Source: Sthenelais limicola (taxonomy: Eukaryota; Annelida; Polychaeta; Phyllodocida; Sigalionidae). Taken from it: DNA of 64,000 nt. The notes beneath the pieces were generated by a model that saw nothing but the letters and a program-made list of their open reading frames with translations, did no database searches and was not told the DNA's origin. Position 1 is the first letter of the stretch. The number at the start of each line of letters is the position of its first letter. A program made the translations under genes and the position numbers. This document shows, one piece after another, positions 10,587 through 20,839 of this stretch. Location: NCBI GenBank assembly GCA_942159475.1, contig OW804097.1, forward strand, positions 39,630,298 through 39,694,297, written 5' to 3'.

Positions 10587-10650
10587 AGAAGTTTCGCGCT
10601 TTCATCGCGAAAGAGACGGGTGAGGAATTCACCTGGGTTCAACTAGGGTT

Positions 10651-10865
10651 TGCGTTGATTTCAGGAGACTGAACAATGTGACACGAAAAGACTCGTACCC
10701 ACTACCGCGAATAGACGACTGTCTAGACGCGCTTGGTGGCAATGCGTGGTTTTGTACCCTAGATCTGGAGAGTGGCTATTGGCAAATAGCTATGGATCCG
10801 GACAGTAAAGAGAAAACGGCTTTCACGACTTCCACGGGTTTATACCAGTTCAAAGTGATGCCGTT
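10651..10865 (+). pseudogene. Gypsy-type reverse transcriptase N-terminal fragment
   Basis: Reads [10 protein letters not shown], then [30 protein letters not shown] (the first catalytic Asp motif) and [10 protein letters not shown], all diagnostic of Ty3/Gypsy RT. It stops at MPF, where the family continues with GL and the catalytic YxDD further on. The protease region that should precede it is missing, so there is also an internal deletion. Confidence 0.85.
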
Positions 10866-13466
10866 TTCACTGAATCTTGGTTAAACGATATGATCCCAGA
10901 TAGTATGATCCAATGTAAAGGTTATAACTTAATACGACTAGACAGACCGCTGCCCAAACGAGGTGGAGGAATCTGCTGCTATGTAAGGGACGACTTTAAC
11001 TTTAATTCTAGCGGGGATGAGAATATACTATCTTCAGATAGCAAATTACTGAATTTATATATATATAAAAAGAATGTACCGAAGTTGAATGTAATACTGG
11101 CTTACAGGATTCCGAATGAAAATGTACTGAACTTTATAAGTGAACTTGAACGTGTACTGAATAATTGTATTGCTAGAAACGATAAAAATGTTATCATCTG
11201 TGGTGACATAAATATTGATCTCCTGGTGGAGGATAATAAATCTAAAAGTCTTCATGCCTTTGCGAATAAACATAGTTTCACGATTGAAAAAACCGGGTGC
11301 ACTAGGTATGGCTTACAAAAAGACTCAATATTAGACATTTTTATGATCAGGTCTAAGATTGATAGGCAGTCGTTTACTATAGCATATTCCCTATCAGACC
11401 ACCAGCCAGTCATAACAATATTAAAAAAAATATGTAACTCCCAAGTAAAATCCAACTTCACTGGGAGAGACTTAAAAAATTATACAAACAATAGATTGAA
11501 TACCGCCCTCTCGTCTAGTGATTGGAATGGTTTTAATGCATCTCAGGATGTCAACGAAAGTTGGGATTACATGTATACCAATATACTACCTCTGTAGATA
11601 AAATTGCCCCCTATAAAGAGTTTAAAAACAGACCAGAGAAACCAAAATGGTACACAAAAGAGTTAACGGTATTACATAAGAATAGGGAAGATGCGTATAA
11701 GAAGGCGAAGAAAAGTAAAAAAATGAATGATGTAAAAATAGCCAGAGACTGTAGAAAGATTTGCAATCAAACTATTCACAGACTGAAAGCAGACTACTAT
11801 AAGAACTTGCTTTGGACGTATAAAAAGGATTCAAAAAAATTCTGGTCTGTTATAGAAGAAATATCTGGCAGAGACAGGCCAGTTTTTAACAGCCTGAAAA
11901 TTGATGGTAAAACGGTAGAGGGGGCAGAGCTTAGCACAGAGATTAACGAATTTTACTGTAATGTGGGCGCAAACATAAATAATGAAATTGAAAATATTGC
12001 TCGGGTAAGACACCAAGAGAATGCACCCATACCCTGGAGGAACGCTCTTACCTATCTGGTCCCCCAGCTGACTGTATTAATAAATAAGTCTGTTGATACA
12101 TGTATATTTCCTGATCGATGGAAGAGAGCCAGAGTCACTCCAATACCTAAAGTAAAAATCCCACTGACACCTTCTGACACCAGACCGATATCTATCTGCC
12201 ATATCGCCGGCAAGATTACAGAAAAACTAATATCAGACAAACTAAAATCCTACCTCCTTGACAATAATATATTAAGCAATAGACAGCTAGGTTTTCAACC
12301 TGGCCACTCCACCACAGAAGCTCTTACAGAATACATTACCGACCTTAACATATCCGAAAGTAAAAATAATTACATGATATCCTGCTTTATAGACCTAAGT
12401 GAGGCTTTCGATACCGTAGTCCCAGGTGTGTTATTAGAGAAGCTTACTGATTGTGGCCTACCCCCCCATACAGTATAATGGCTAGACTCATATCTCTCGA
12501 ACAGGAAACAAAAGGTGATCTTAAATAAAAATGAATCTGTTATGAAAAATATATACTATGGGGTACCTCAGGGGTCAATATTAGGCCCTACCCTATTTTT
12601 GATTTATGTTAATGACCTGAAGCATGTAGCACTTAACTCCAAAATTTTACAATATGCGGATGACACTATTTTGTATATCTCGACTGATGATTTAAAAGAA
12701 GGTTGTAATAAACTAAATGATGATCTGTGTAATTTCAGCAGGTGGTGCACTAGCAATAAGCTAAAAGTAAACGAGAAAAAAACAAAAATCATGGTTTCAG
12801 GTAGGAAAAAGAAGGTTGGAAAACTAAAAATTGACATAAGACTGAATGATGTACCTCTGGAGCGGGTTACCAAATACTCCTATTTGGGCGTCCTATTTGA
12901 TAATAGTACAACCATGACATGCCAGTATAATAGTCTTATTAGTCAAGTGAATCAGAAATTATACATTTACAGAAAGATAAGGCCTTACCTGACCAAATCA
13001 GCCGCAATAATTATTGCGAAATCCAAGTTAATGTCCATTTTTGACTACAGCCTATTCAGCCTATCGCCTCTGACTCAAACGCAAACAAAAAAGTTGCAAA
13101 CTCTCCAGAACAAAATTTTGAGAATAGCCTTGCAGTGTGACCACCTGACACCAACCATTAATATGTACAGGGAAACCAAGGTAATGAATCTAGAATCACG
13201 TTTGAAATTTAATCTTAGCAAGATTGCACATGATAATGTTAACACTACATTGTTTTCCCCCGAAAAGTGAAAAAGAAAAAAACTGCTATGTGAATACAAT
13301 GACAAAAAATTGGAATTCATTACCGGTGGACATAAGAAATGTTAATGATAAAAGATATTTCAACATCCTACTTAAGAGACATTTACTTAATATTTAAATA
13401 CATGTATGGAGAGGTTGGCTAATCCACTATCCATTCTTGGGTGAGAGTACCAGAGTGTAAATTATA

Positions 13467-13490
13467 TGGTCAATTCCCACGAAAGTGGTA
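13467..13490 (+). repeat. Left terminal inverted repeat
   Basis: 24 bp identical to the complement of 22540-22563. It contains the small self-complementary core CCACGAAAGTGG (4-bp stem, GAAA loop). Confidence 0.9.
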
Positions 13491-13840
13491 AAATAGCGTT
13501 GTTATGGTTTTTTCCTTATAATCTTTTTATCAGCCTTTTCACATTAATTCTACTTCATTTATAGTGTCAGGCCCGTCGAGCTGGACAAATGGGTACCCAC
13601 TTTTAATGGTCTGCCTTTGATATTTTTTGAGATATGAGTGATTAACTGGGTTTTCTTGAGGAGATTATTGGTGGTGGGGAAAGATACATATTTTTTTTTA
13701 ATAATATGAATAAGAAATACCCTAATTCCACTTTCGGGAGAGAATCAGCATATATCAAGGGAGTTATACATCAATAAAATTTAGATTTATAATGAAGGTC
13801 ATGGTCAGGACAGAAGCAGAATCAGTGGGGAAGTGTTTTG

Positions 13841-14983
13841 GTCACCAACCGAACTACATACATGTTCTTGAGGTGAATCCAGTTATTCTTTTTTATTTTC
13901 AGGATTAAACATGATAAAATAAAAATACAATATGAGTCACATGTGTGTATATCAATACTTGTCCTGTTTCTGCATTGACAATTCTATGGGAGGCATTTTA
14001 ATCTAAAGTATGAGTAAAAGGGTCACCAACCGAACTTTCTTTCATTGTTCATATCCACAATTAATATCAAAGGTTAGTGAATAATATTTGGGCATTTACT
14101 TAAGCATACCTTACTATTGAATTATTATCAAAACACAAAGATCTGGGTTTACACAGAATCTAGCTGTGACGCGGGAATCTATATATGTCACCGACCGAAC
14201 CATAGCCTGTGCTGCCCCATACAGTTAAGCGTGGGCACTAGCCTGTTGTGACGTAGTACTATGACGTAGTTTCCCGCGGATATCAGGACGTTTCCCGCGG
14301 ATATCGGCACGTTTTGTTGTAGCAACGTCAGCGACATCAAGATCAGGGCTGAGAGCTTGTCGACCCGAGAGTTATTGCGTAAACAAGTAAGTAAAATATT
14401 AATACAGTTATTGAATAATCTTCACGAAAATTGGTGAAAATATGTCAATACTCGTTAGGGTGCTGCAGGAAAACAAATTTACATTATTTAAGATTTCTTT
14501 TGGTAATATTTCGGTGATAGACATCTCAGTGGTCTGTACGATGCTTGTTTCCACAAGTCCCGCATGTATATTTCAACATTGGGAAGGTCGTTAGGGTTCA
14601 GTTATTGGGGGGTTCGATCGGTGACCATTAAAACTATTGTTGTTGGGATAGTTTAAGGTGGCATTGATTGATTTTAACCTTTCGATAATGCATTTTCATG
14701 GATCTAGAACCCAACATAATCATGTTTTTCAGATTTGTGTTGATTTATGAAGACTATTATTGATTTTTAAAATCTCAGCGACTCTGAGCTCAAAAGAATT
14801 ATCTTCTCAAAAGGATATTATCAGTTCAGAACAATTTGTCTTTGATATTTAATCAAAATAAGTACATTTTCCTATGGTAGCATTAAGTTGATAATACTTA
14901 TAGATGTTTGTTCTCAGTGGTGTGTATTATTATTAGGGGGAAATGGGAGAAAACCCAACATAATACATAGTTCGGTCGGTGAC
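13841..14983. repeat. Left subterminal 14-mer array
   Basis: Five copies: GTCACCAACCGAAC at 13841 and 14022, GTCACCGACCGAAC at 14187, and reverse-oriented GTTCGATCGGTGAC at 14612 and GTTCGGTCGGTGAC at 14970. Three point one way and two the other. Likely transposase-binding sites by analogy with other large transposons that carry subterminal repeats. Confidence 0.85.
14230..14386 (+). promoter_or_regulatory. Putative transposase promoter and 5' non-coding exon
   Basis: GC-rich island with TGACGTAG at 14249 and 14262, then two direct copies of TTTCCCGCGGATATC at 14270 and 14291 spaced 21 bp. TTTCCCGC is the classic E2F-type core and TGACGTA is CRE/ATF-like. Downstream, AACAA|GTAAGTAA at 14386/14387 is a strong splice donor. 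With the AAAG acceptor before 15143 it would remove a 5' UTR intron of about 0.75 kb. Transcription start and factor binding are inferred. Confidence 0.5.
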
Positions 14984-15152
14984 AAACAGACTAATAGGCT
15001 ATTATTGAAGGTGGAAATAAGAACCAGTTGGCCGTTTTTGTACATCCACATTGATAGAAGTTTAGTTGAAGGTTTACAGATTAACGCTGTGTGACATCAA
15101 TTTTGATATTTACTTAATTAATAATTGTCGTTGATTTCAAAGGGACTCCATC

Positions 15153-18100
15153 ATGGTCCAAAGTGAGGAGCAGAGGGAGGCTAAAAAACGATATCTGAAG
15201 GAATGGAGAAAGAAAAGGAGAAACTCGCCAAGCTTCATTGAGCGAGAAAAAAACAGATGTAAGGTGTGTACTCTTATGGCTATGCATTCCTTTATTCTTA
15301 TAATGACAAAATAATATTAGGATATTTGTATGGAGGATTTGGCACGATGATTGGCATGATGAATATAGTTAGAATATACTTGACTAAATGTTATATAGGA
15401 AATCCTGGTGTAAACAGACCTGGGCCTATATCTGAAGTAGCAGTTGATATAATTGCGGTATTGAGTTTTTGTGTGTGTTTATGTGTTACATGATAGGGGT
15501 AATGCGATGCAATAAGATTGTTAACCGTTGTTCACTTGCAATGATCATATCGGTAGAGTATTATGGTACTGAGTGAGGTTTGTTTTTGACCATGCATGAA
15601 AACATTGGCTTTGTCGATATGCGTTTTTTCTAAAATGTATAGATGTATGATGGCCTGAAATGTTATAAAAAAAACTATTAAGTAGTACTATACTCACCTG
15701 GCTGTACATATCGTTGATAATGTCAATACAATGCTCTACTTATTAATGGATGTATACAATAGATAATTATTAACTTAGGCTGATATGCTCTAGTTATTCC
15801 AAGGTATTAATTCTATTTAATTTTTTCAGGTTTATCGAAGTACAGTACGAGAAAAAGGCAAAACTCGACAAGCTCTCAGCCCCGATTCACTGGCCAGATT
15901 GAGGCAAAGACAACGTGACAACAAGCAGGCAAGTCGCAAAAGAATAAAGGAGAAAAGGCAACAGGAGAAAGGTATAGTTACAATAAATAAAATGAAGGGC
16001 TCTTTAGGAGTAAATAAGTTAAAAGCCAGCAATCTAGTCCCAACACGAGGGTGCATCTATAACCCCTCTAAATGCCTTGAATATAGATATGATTTCGATC
16101 TATTTAATTATACAAAAAAATTGACCAAACAATTTCAAAATCATACAAATGATAAGGTAAATGTATGTGCCTGTACATCCTGTACTTGTGATGTGTTCTA
16201 GGAAAATGAGTCACAAGTAGCAACTAATCATTATATCTAAAAAGGTGATATTAAGCAGATTCTAATGGTGGCAAACATTAAGGACATCTAAAAATATTTC
16301 TATATTTCATGTTTGGCATACTTATGTTTGAAAAGAAGTATTTCTGGGTGGATACTCAGAGTGTGAAATTAGCACCCGCCCGCCGCCAAATGAGGGTAAA
16401 AATTTGTGCGGGCAGGTAAAACCGCCAAGTTACCCACCCTCCTTGGCGGGTGAATGAAAATGAGCTTCAGATAATAGTGAAGATGACCATGACGATAAAG
16501 AGATGGAGGCAAAAATAACATGCCAAATGGAAACGTATCTGTAAAACTACATATGAATAATTCTATGAGAAAAGATAAAGTTCATTGAATCTCTACAATC
16601 TTCAGCTTACATAACATGAAAATATTTTTTAAAAAAAACATGTGAGATATTCTACATGTCGTAACACAACATAACATATTCCCACTGCTGTTCAATGAAT
16701 TTTATGTGAGGTAATAAAAGGTTTCAGGGATGTCGTAGGCTAATACTTTTCTTATTATCAAAATATAGGTACACATAAGATCCTAGTTATCGTCAACATC
16801 ATTAAAGAATGGTATTTTATTATTTACTTGTGTGATTTCAATCACCTCTGACTTCTGTCATTAAAATGTAATTGATGTGTGGGCGGGTAAATATCTGCAT
16901 TTACCTGCCAAGTTGGCGGGTGAAGAAAAAAGTTAATTTCACACTCTGATACTTATCAGTAAAATAACTACTCCATGTAGGGCTATCTTCAAAGGGCGAA
17001 TGTCATATCTGTTCGATAATGCACTTCTCTGCAAATTAATGTGAAAAGTTTGTTTCTGAGGACTTTTGCAAAATGTATTAGGTCGACCCCTTAGGGCTTG
17101 GCAGTCAATGAGAAGCCTTTTCATTTACCTAAATGTAGAGACAAATTTCTTAAAAACTATCATTTATAAAATGCTCTTTATATTTTTACAGACCAAGTGC
17201 ATGCAGCAGGGTCAACAAGGAGTTCTGCTAATGCTGCAACATTACTGGATGGGGTGGCACCTCGTAAACGCAAATCAGTAGAGAAACCTTCAACCTCTAA
17301 GGAGCAGAGAAGTCCTCTAATAGTTCGACTACCATTCAGCAAGATGAAAGAAACCAAGAGATTGCAGAGGCAGATTTCAAATCTAACAAGTTACATACGT
17401 AAGAATTCATGTAAGTCTCAGGTTGCAGATTCAATTTCAGATGAGGATTTGCCATTTCCTCCCAGTCCAGTAAATGTACCCCAGTCACCCCAAAATCTTT
17501 CCCCTTTGCCTGCCACAACTGCTTCTTCCCTTCCTTCAGCAGCTCTTCCATCTCTCCCATCTCCAGCCTCGCAAGCTCTTTCTTTGGCGAAAGACCTTGA
17601 CTTTACACCAAGGCCAGACCGATTAAAGAAGATAATTCCGTATGCGATAGTTATGAGTAACATAGCCAGCTCTTCGGTAGACGTAAAGAAGCAGCTCTTC
17701 TCTGAAAATGTTAAACCAGCTAAAACAAAAAGAGGATTATATGCAGGGGCACTTAGCACCATTAGTAAGAAAGCAAAGGTTTCAAAGAACATTCTTTACC
17801 GAACCAGGCCTCAGAAGCAACAGAGACAAATGCAAGCTAAGATACTTCAGGAAAAGGTTGTTGCTTTTCTAAAAGACCCAAAATGTTCGTATGAAATGCC
17901 AGGTAAGAAAGATCAAGTAAAGGGACAAACTAAGTACTGCCTATGCGATACAATGAAAAATCTTCATTCTCGCTTTATTGATGACAATTTGAATGTTGCT
18001 ATTTCTCTCACAACTTTTTGTAGGTTACGGCCAGCCTATATAAAGTTAACAAAATTTACTCAGAGGCATATTTGTCTTTGCGAAATTCATGCAAATTTGG

Positions 18101-20839
18101 CCCTTATGGCAGAGGCTTCGAAGGTGTTGCCTAAATCAACCCATGCAATAAATCAGATGACAGATTCAATGCTTGAGGAAAAACTGAAAGGTATCAAAGA
18201 AGCTCAAATCTCATATCATTCTTGGGTTAAAGACCAAAAGGAGTATGATGGTAAAATAATCAACAAAGTTAAACTTGTAAAATTGACCAAAAAAAAAGAA
18301 GACTTCACAGAAATATTCATGGCAAAAATGGGGCCATTTAGAGAACACTGTCACCGTGTGGAAGTACAGTTCACTGAAGTGAAGAACCTTAAAGAAAATC
18401 TTCTGCCACACCATGATTGTGTTTTACAAATGGATTATAGCGAGAATTATTCTGTGAAATTCATGCAAGAAATTTCGGGAGCTTATTACAATCAAAATAA
18501 CATCACAATTCATCCTATGGTCATTTCGTACAAATCAGATGAAGGAAAATTACTCCATAAAAGTTTTGCAGGAATCACAAGCGAAACAGACCATTCTGCA
18601 CCTGCTACTTTTACATTTCTAAAATCAGTTATTCCCCAAATCAAAGAACTAATTCCTGGCATTTCAGTAATACATATAGTGACGGACAGCCCCTCTAGCC
18701 AATATAGGAATCGATACATTTGCAACCTTGTTTCCCGATTTCCTAAATTGTTTTCTCTCCAGGCTTCTTGGTCATGGCTGGAAGCCGGTCACGGGAAAGG
18801 GCCATGTGATGGAGTTGGGGGGGCATTGAAAAAAAAGGCAGACAATCTGGTAAAAGCAAATTCTATCATCTCCTCTTCAGAAGATTTTTTTGGTCATGTA
18901 GGGAACAACACTGTTGTAGAATTACTACATGTTACCACAAAAGAAATGCAAAAATCACGAAATGAAATTAAGAATTGGAACTGTGCCCCAATAAAAGGCA
19001 TTTCTACGATGCATTCTGTCATACCATTAAAAGCATCTCTATGGATGAAACAGACTTCCTGTTACGCCAACTGTTGCTATCACAAAGGAAAATTCCTTGG
19101 CCAGTGTAAAGGCTGGGTTGACAGTGGTTTACCGATTATCCAACCTGTGACCAACACAGAATCCAATGGAAATTCAAAAGTTCCCGTCAATGATATCTCT
19201 AACAAAGAGATCCCACAAGTCAATCGAAATTCTGTCATTTCAGATCCTTCAGATTTAGACGCAAATCTTCAGAAGAAGAAAGGAAAACTCAGATCAGAAA
19301 GTTTTTATGTAGGAGATTTTATTATACTCCTATATGATGGAAACAAATTTGTAGCTCAAGTCAAAGAGAAAGATGAAACAAATCCTATAAATAACAAATA
19401 TAGGTTACCAGTAAACACTTCCGGGTCAATGGGCGGGTCAGCAAGATCACAACAAACATTCTTCACATGGTTACTAGGGGGGGCGTGGTTACACACAACA
19501 TTAGCATAAACATCAGATTTAACAATATGACAGCTCGAAAATACAGCATTTCCGTAATCACAAGTGTCAACCACACCCAAATCAACCTTCTCCCGACAGT
19601 CCTCATCCTATTTACCACCTTTGGTGCCGTGACAAGCACGGGCTCCATGCTCGGAGGCCCCGCACGTCGAACACTTGTGAGGATATTCACACGACTTGTT
19701 GGGACATCCCCCAACATTATTAAATTTAAAGCAGACACGATCCTTCCTAGATTTACCAGCAGCAGGCTTAGAATTAGATGCTTTGCGTGAATTTTCATAG
19801 CTGTAACAGCGAAGCACTTCTTCCTGACGCACCTCCTTGAATGCCGACAAGCCAACTTTGTTTGCCCTGCTACGCACGGCCTGATCATACGACAGGCTTG
19901 CCTTGAGAGAGTAAACCTGGGATCCAGCTTTTTCACACATCGTTATACAGTGTCCCACCACTCCCCTAATCTCATCCAGGGGTCTAGAATCAACGACTAA
20001 CTTATCTACCAATTTTAGATTAAGTAATAGCAAGTTCTCAATGGTATCAATAGCATCACCTTTATCCAGGTCTTTATGTTGATCGAAGGGGCGGGTCCTC
20101 GACCTAGTTCTAGATCTGCAGCGCGCACGTCCACGGCTATGCGAGTCCACGCCCACATTGTAAATCGAGCCATCCACACTAGCATCACGCTGGGCAAATG
20201 AGATTATTCCAGAGTCAGAACCAACCGTGGAAGTAGAAGCAACAGCAGGAACATCAGTAGCTTTCTTCTCTAATGCCGCAACGACTGTTTTCATCATAGC
20301 CTCGAGGGACCCCATACGATCGGTCAAACTCGCTTGAATTTCTTCCTCCGGCTTGTATGTACAATTCTCGCCCGTCGGACCCGTATGGGACACTTGACAC
20401 TTACTGCAAATCTTAGGTTTCGTCATTGTGAAGATCAATTTCCTCAAGGACAGCTCAGATTGAAAAAATTTTTCAATACACAACCGCCCAGTGCGGTGAA
20501 TCAAGCGAGAGTGAATGGAGCGATTGTTTGTTTATGTTCCATCGACCTTACGTCACAATGGAGAAGTCATTCATCCGATTGGTCCACGTGACGAGGTGTG
20601 GGCGTGGCTATCACGCAGTCGCCGCCCAAGGCCCCAAATATGGGCATCGACGTGACGATTGATTATATACCATTTCATACATGAAACCCTACAAAGAGGC
20701 TTGGAGATGGGGGAGAAGGGAAGAGAGTGTTGTGGAGGATGAGGACATTTTCTTTAAGCTTCAACCTCCAACTCCCAATGGCAAGTTATTTTTCTTGCAA
20801 CCTGCAGATATCGAGAGAATTAGTAATTTACTGTCTTAA
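15153..20839 (+). CDS. Transposase-like gene of the 9.1-kb element (spliced, with an insertion)
   Basis: Exons 15153-15263 (37 codons, MVQSEEQREAKKRYLKEW), 15830-15971 and 17192-19402 join in frame across canonical introns: AAG|GTGTGT to TTTCAG|GTT, then AAAG|GTATAG to TTACAG|ACC. Coding resumes at 20669 after the Gag insertion and ends at TAA 20839. The N-terminus is highly basic and helical. In the main exon (residue 1 at 17197) candidate acidic catalytic positions are D413 in LQMDYSENY, D497 in HIVTDSPSSQYRNR, and E529 or D538 around WLEAGHGKGPCDGVGG. HICLCEIHANL gives a possible Cys/His metal site. The C-terminus has Trp-rich YKEAWRWGRRE. The pattern suggests an RNase H-fold DDE/D enzyme. 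It matches proteins I remember only as uncharacterised in invertebrates; I cannot assign a superfamily. Confidence 0.75.
15264..15829 (+). other. Intron 1 of the transposase gene
   Basis: Bounded by GTGTGT and TTTTTTCAG. AT-rich with no recognisable insertion. The frame at 15266-15493 is intronic and not a gene. Confidence 0.7.
16188..17060. mobile_element. M2-family relic in intron 2, split by a hAT-like element
   Basis: Starts TGTGATGTGTTCTAGGAAAA and continues TGAGTCACAAG, matching the M2 terminus seen at 24.6 and 37.9 kb. The body is recognisable to 16356 (TTTCTGGGTGGATACT). It resumes after the inserted element at 16949 (ATACTTATCAG) and fades by about 17060. It lies inside intron 2 (15972-17191) of the transposase gene, so it did not disturb coding. 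Confidence 0.55.
16357..16948. mobile_element. Small hAT-like inverted-repeat element
   Basis: Ends are CAGAGTGTGAAATTA and its complement TAATTTCACACTCTG, flanked by ATACT on both sides (possibly a decayed longer duplication). Both ends carry GGCGGGT / ACCCGCC boxes. The CAGAG...CTCTG ends suggest a hAT-type source, whose usual duplication is 8 bp, so family placement is tentative. No coding capacity. Confidence 0.65.
19403..20664 (-). mobile_element. Gag-bearing retroelement fragment inserted in the transposase gene
   Basis: 1262 bp between ATATA at 19398-19402 and ATATA at 20665-20669. On the minus strand it carries a GC-rich leader, a complete Gag-like ORF, and a short start of a following ORF (CNHAPPSNHVKN, then DLADPPIDPEVFTG) before it ends. 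No LTR is visible. Removing it at the duplication restores the transposase codon. The 5-bp duplication points to integrase-type or other staggered insertion, while the Gag resembles those of tyrosine-recombinase retroelements, which normally leave none. The origin is therefore unresolved. Confidence 0.7.
19608..20426 (-). CDS. Gag-like protein with Cys/His zinc-finger region
   Basis: Start chosen at ATG 20426 (MTKPKICSKCQVSHTGPTG), just after the leader; the frame remains open to 20504. The N-terminus has a CxxC pair. The middle is Ser/Arg-rich (SRGRARCRSRTRSRTR), followed by a helical segment. The C-terminus has CFKFNNVGGCPNKSCEYPH followed by CSTCGASEHGARAC, that is a CCCH-like finger and a CCHC-like finger in tandem. 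This combination occurs in Gag-like proteins of DIRS/Ngaro-type and related elements. It binds nucleic acid by inference. The ORF is intact although the element is truncated. Confidence 0.65.
   Translation of the reverse strand: MTKPKICSKCQVSHTGPTGENCTYKPEEEIQASLTDRMGSLEAMMKTVVAALEKKATDVPAVASTSTVGSDSGIISFAQRDASVDGSIYNVGVDSHSRGRARCRSRTRSRTRPFDQHKDLDKGDAIDTIENLLLLNLKLVDKLVVDSRPLDEIRGVVGHCITMCEKAGSQVYSLKASLSYDQAVRSRANKVGLSAFKEVRQEEVLRCYSYENSRKASNSKPAAGKSRKDRVCFKFNNVGGCPNKSCEYPHKCSTCGASEHGARACHGTKGGK

Larger units (their letters stand above)
8387..10865 (+). mobile_element. Truncated Gypsy-like LTR retrotransposon inside LINE ORF2
   Basis: It begins with a 5' LTR, a primer-binding-type sequence and a gag region with frameshifts, and jumps to the start of a Gypsy-type RT, where it ends abruptly at VMPF. 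LINE coding sequence resumes in the next bases (TTCACTGAATCTTGG). There is no 3' LTR, integrase or RNase H. The flanking LINE frame lacks only a few codons, so a later deletion removed most of the element and ended almost at the old insertion point. Confidence 0.75.
8256..13397 (+). pseudogene. LINE ORF2: APE endonuclease plus reverse transcriptase, broken
   Basis: The N-terminal endonuclease starts KGIKILQYNIRSLLPKID (to 8386), is interrupted by LTR-element DNA, and resumes at 10866 with FTESWLND. Further endonuclease motifs are RGGGICCYVRDDF, IICGDINIDLL, DSILDIF and SLSDHQPVI (to 11597). A frameshift near 11580 leads into the RT region: DRWKRARVTPIPKV, TRPISICHIAGKITEK, GFQPGHSTTEAL, FIDLSEAFDTV. 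A stretch before DRWKRARV appears deleted. An in-frame TAA at 12476 is followed by GVPQGSILGPTLF and the catalytic ILQYADDTILY. A last frameshift near 13270 separates the C-terminal WNSLPVDIRN tail, ending at TAA 13397. It nicks DNA and reverse-transcribes RNA in intact relatives; here it is non-functional. Confidence 0.85.
5770..13466 (+). mobile_element. CR1/L2-like non-LTR retrotransposon, degraded
   Basis: A long LINE in the order 5' leader, gag-like ORF1 (5998), SGNH esterase ORF (7022), linker, and APE endonuclease-reverse transcriptase ORF2 (8256-13397). It carries an LTR-element fragment within the endonuclease and several frameshifts, a deletion and a nonsense codon, so it is dead. 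An esterase ahead of ORF2 is a known feature of CR1/L2-type elements. The 3' untranslated region is broken by the 9.1-kb DNA transposon at 13467; sequence from 22568 probably continues it. Clade placement is by eye. Confidence 0.8.

Noticed and set aside
14612..14625. GTTCGATC-type sequence as a tRNA B box
   Set aside because: It is one member of the transposon 14-mer family and no A box or cloverleaf surrounds it.
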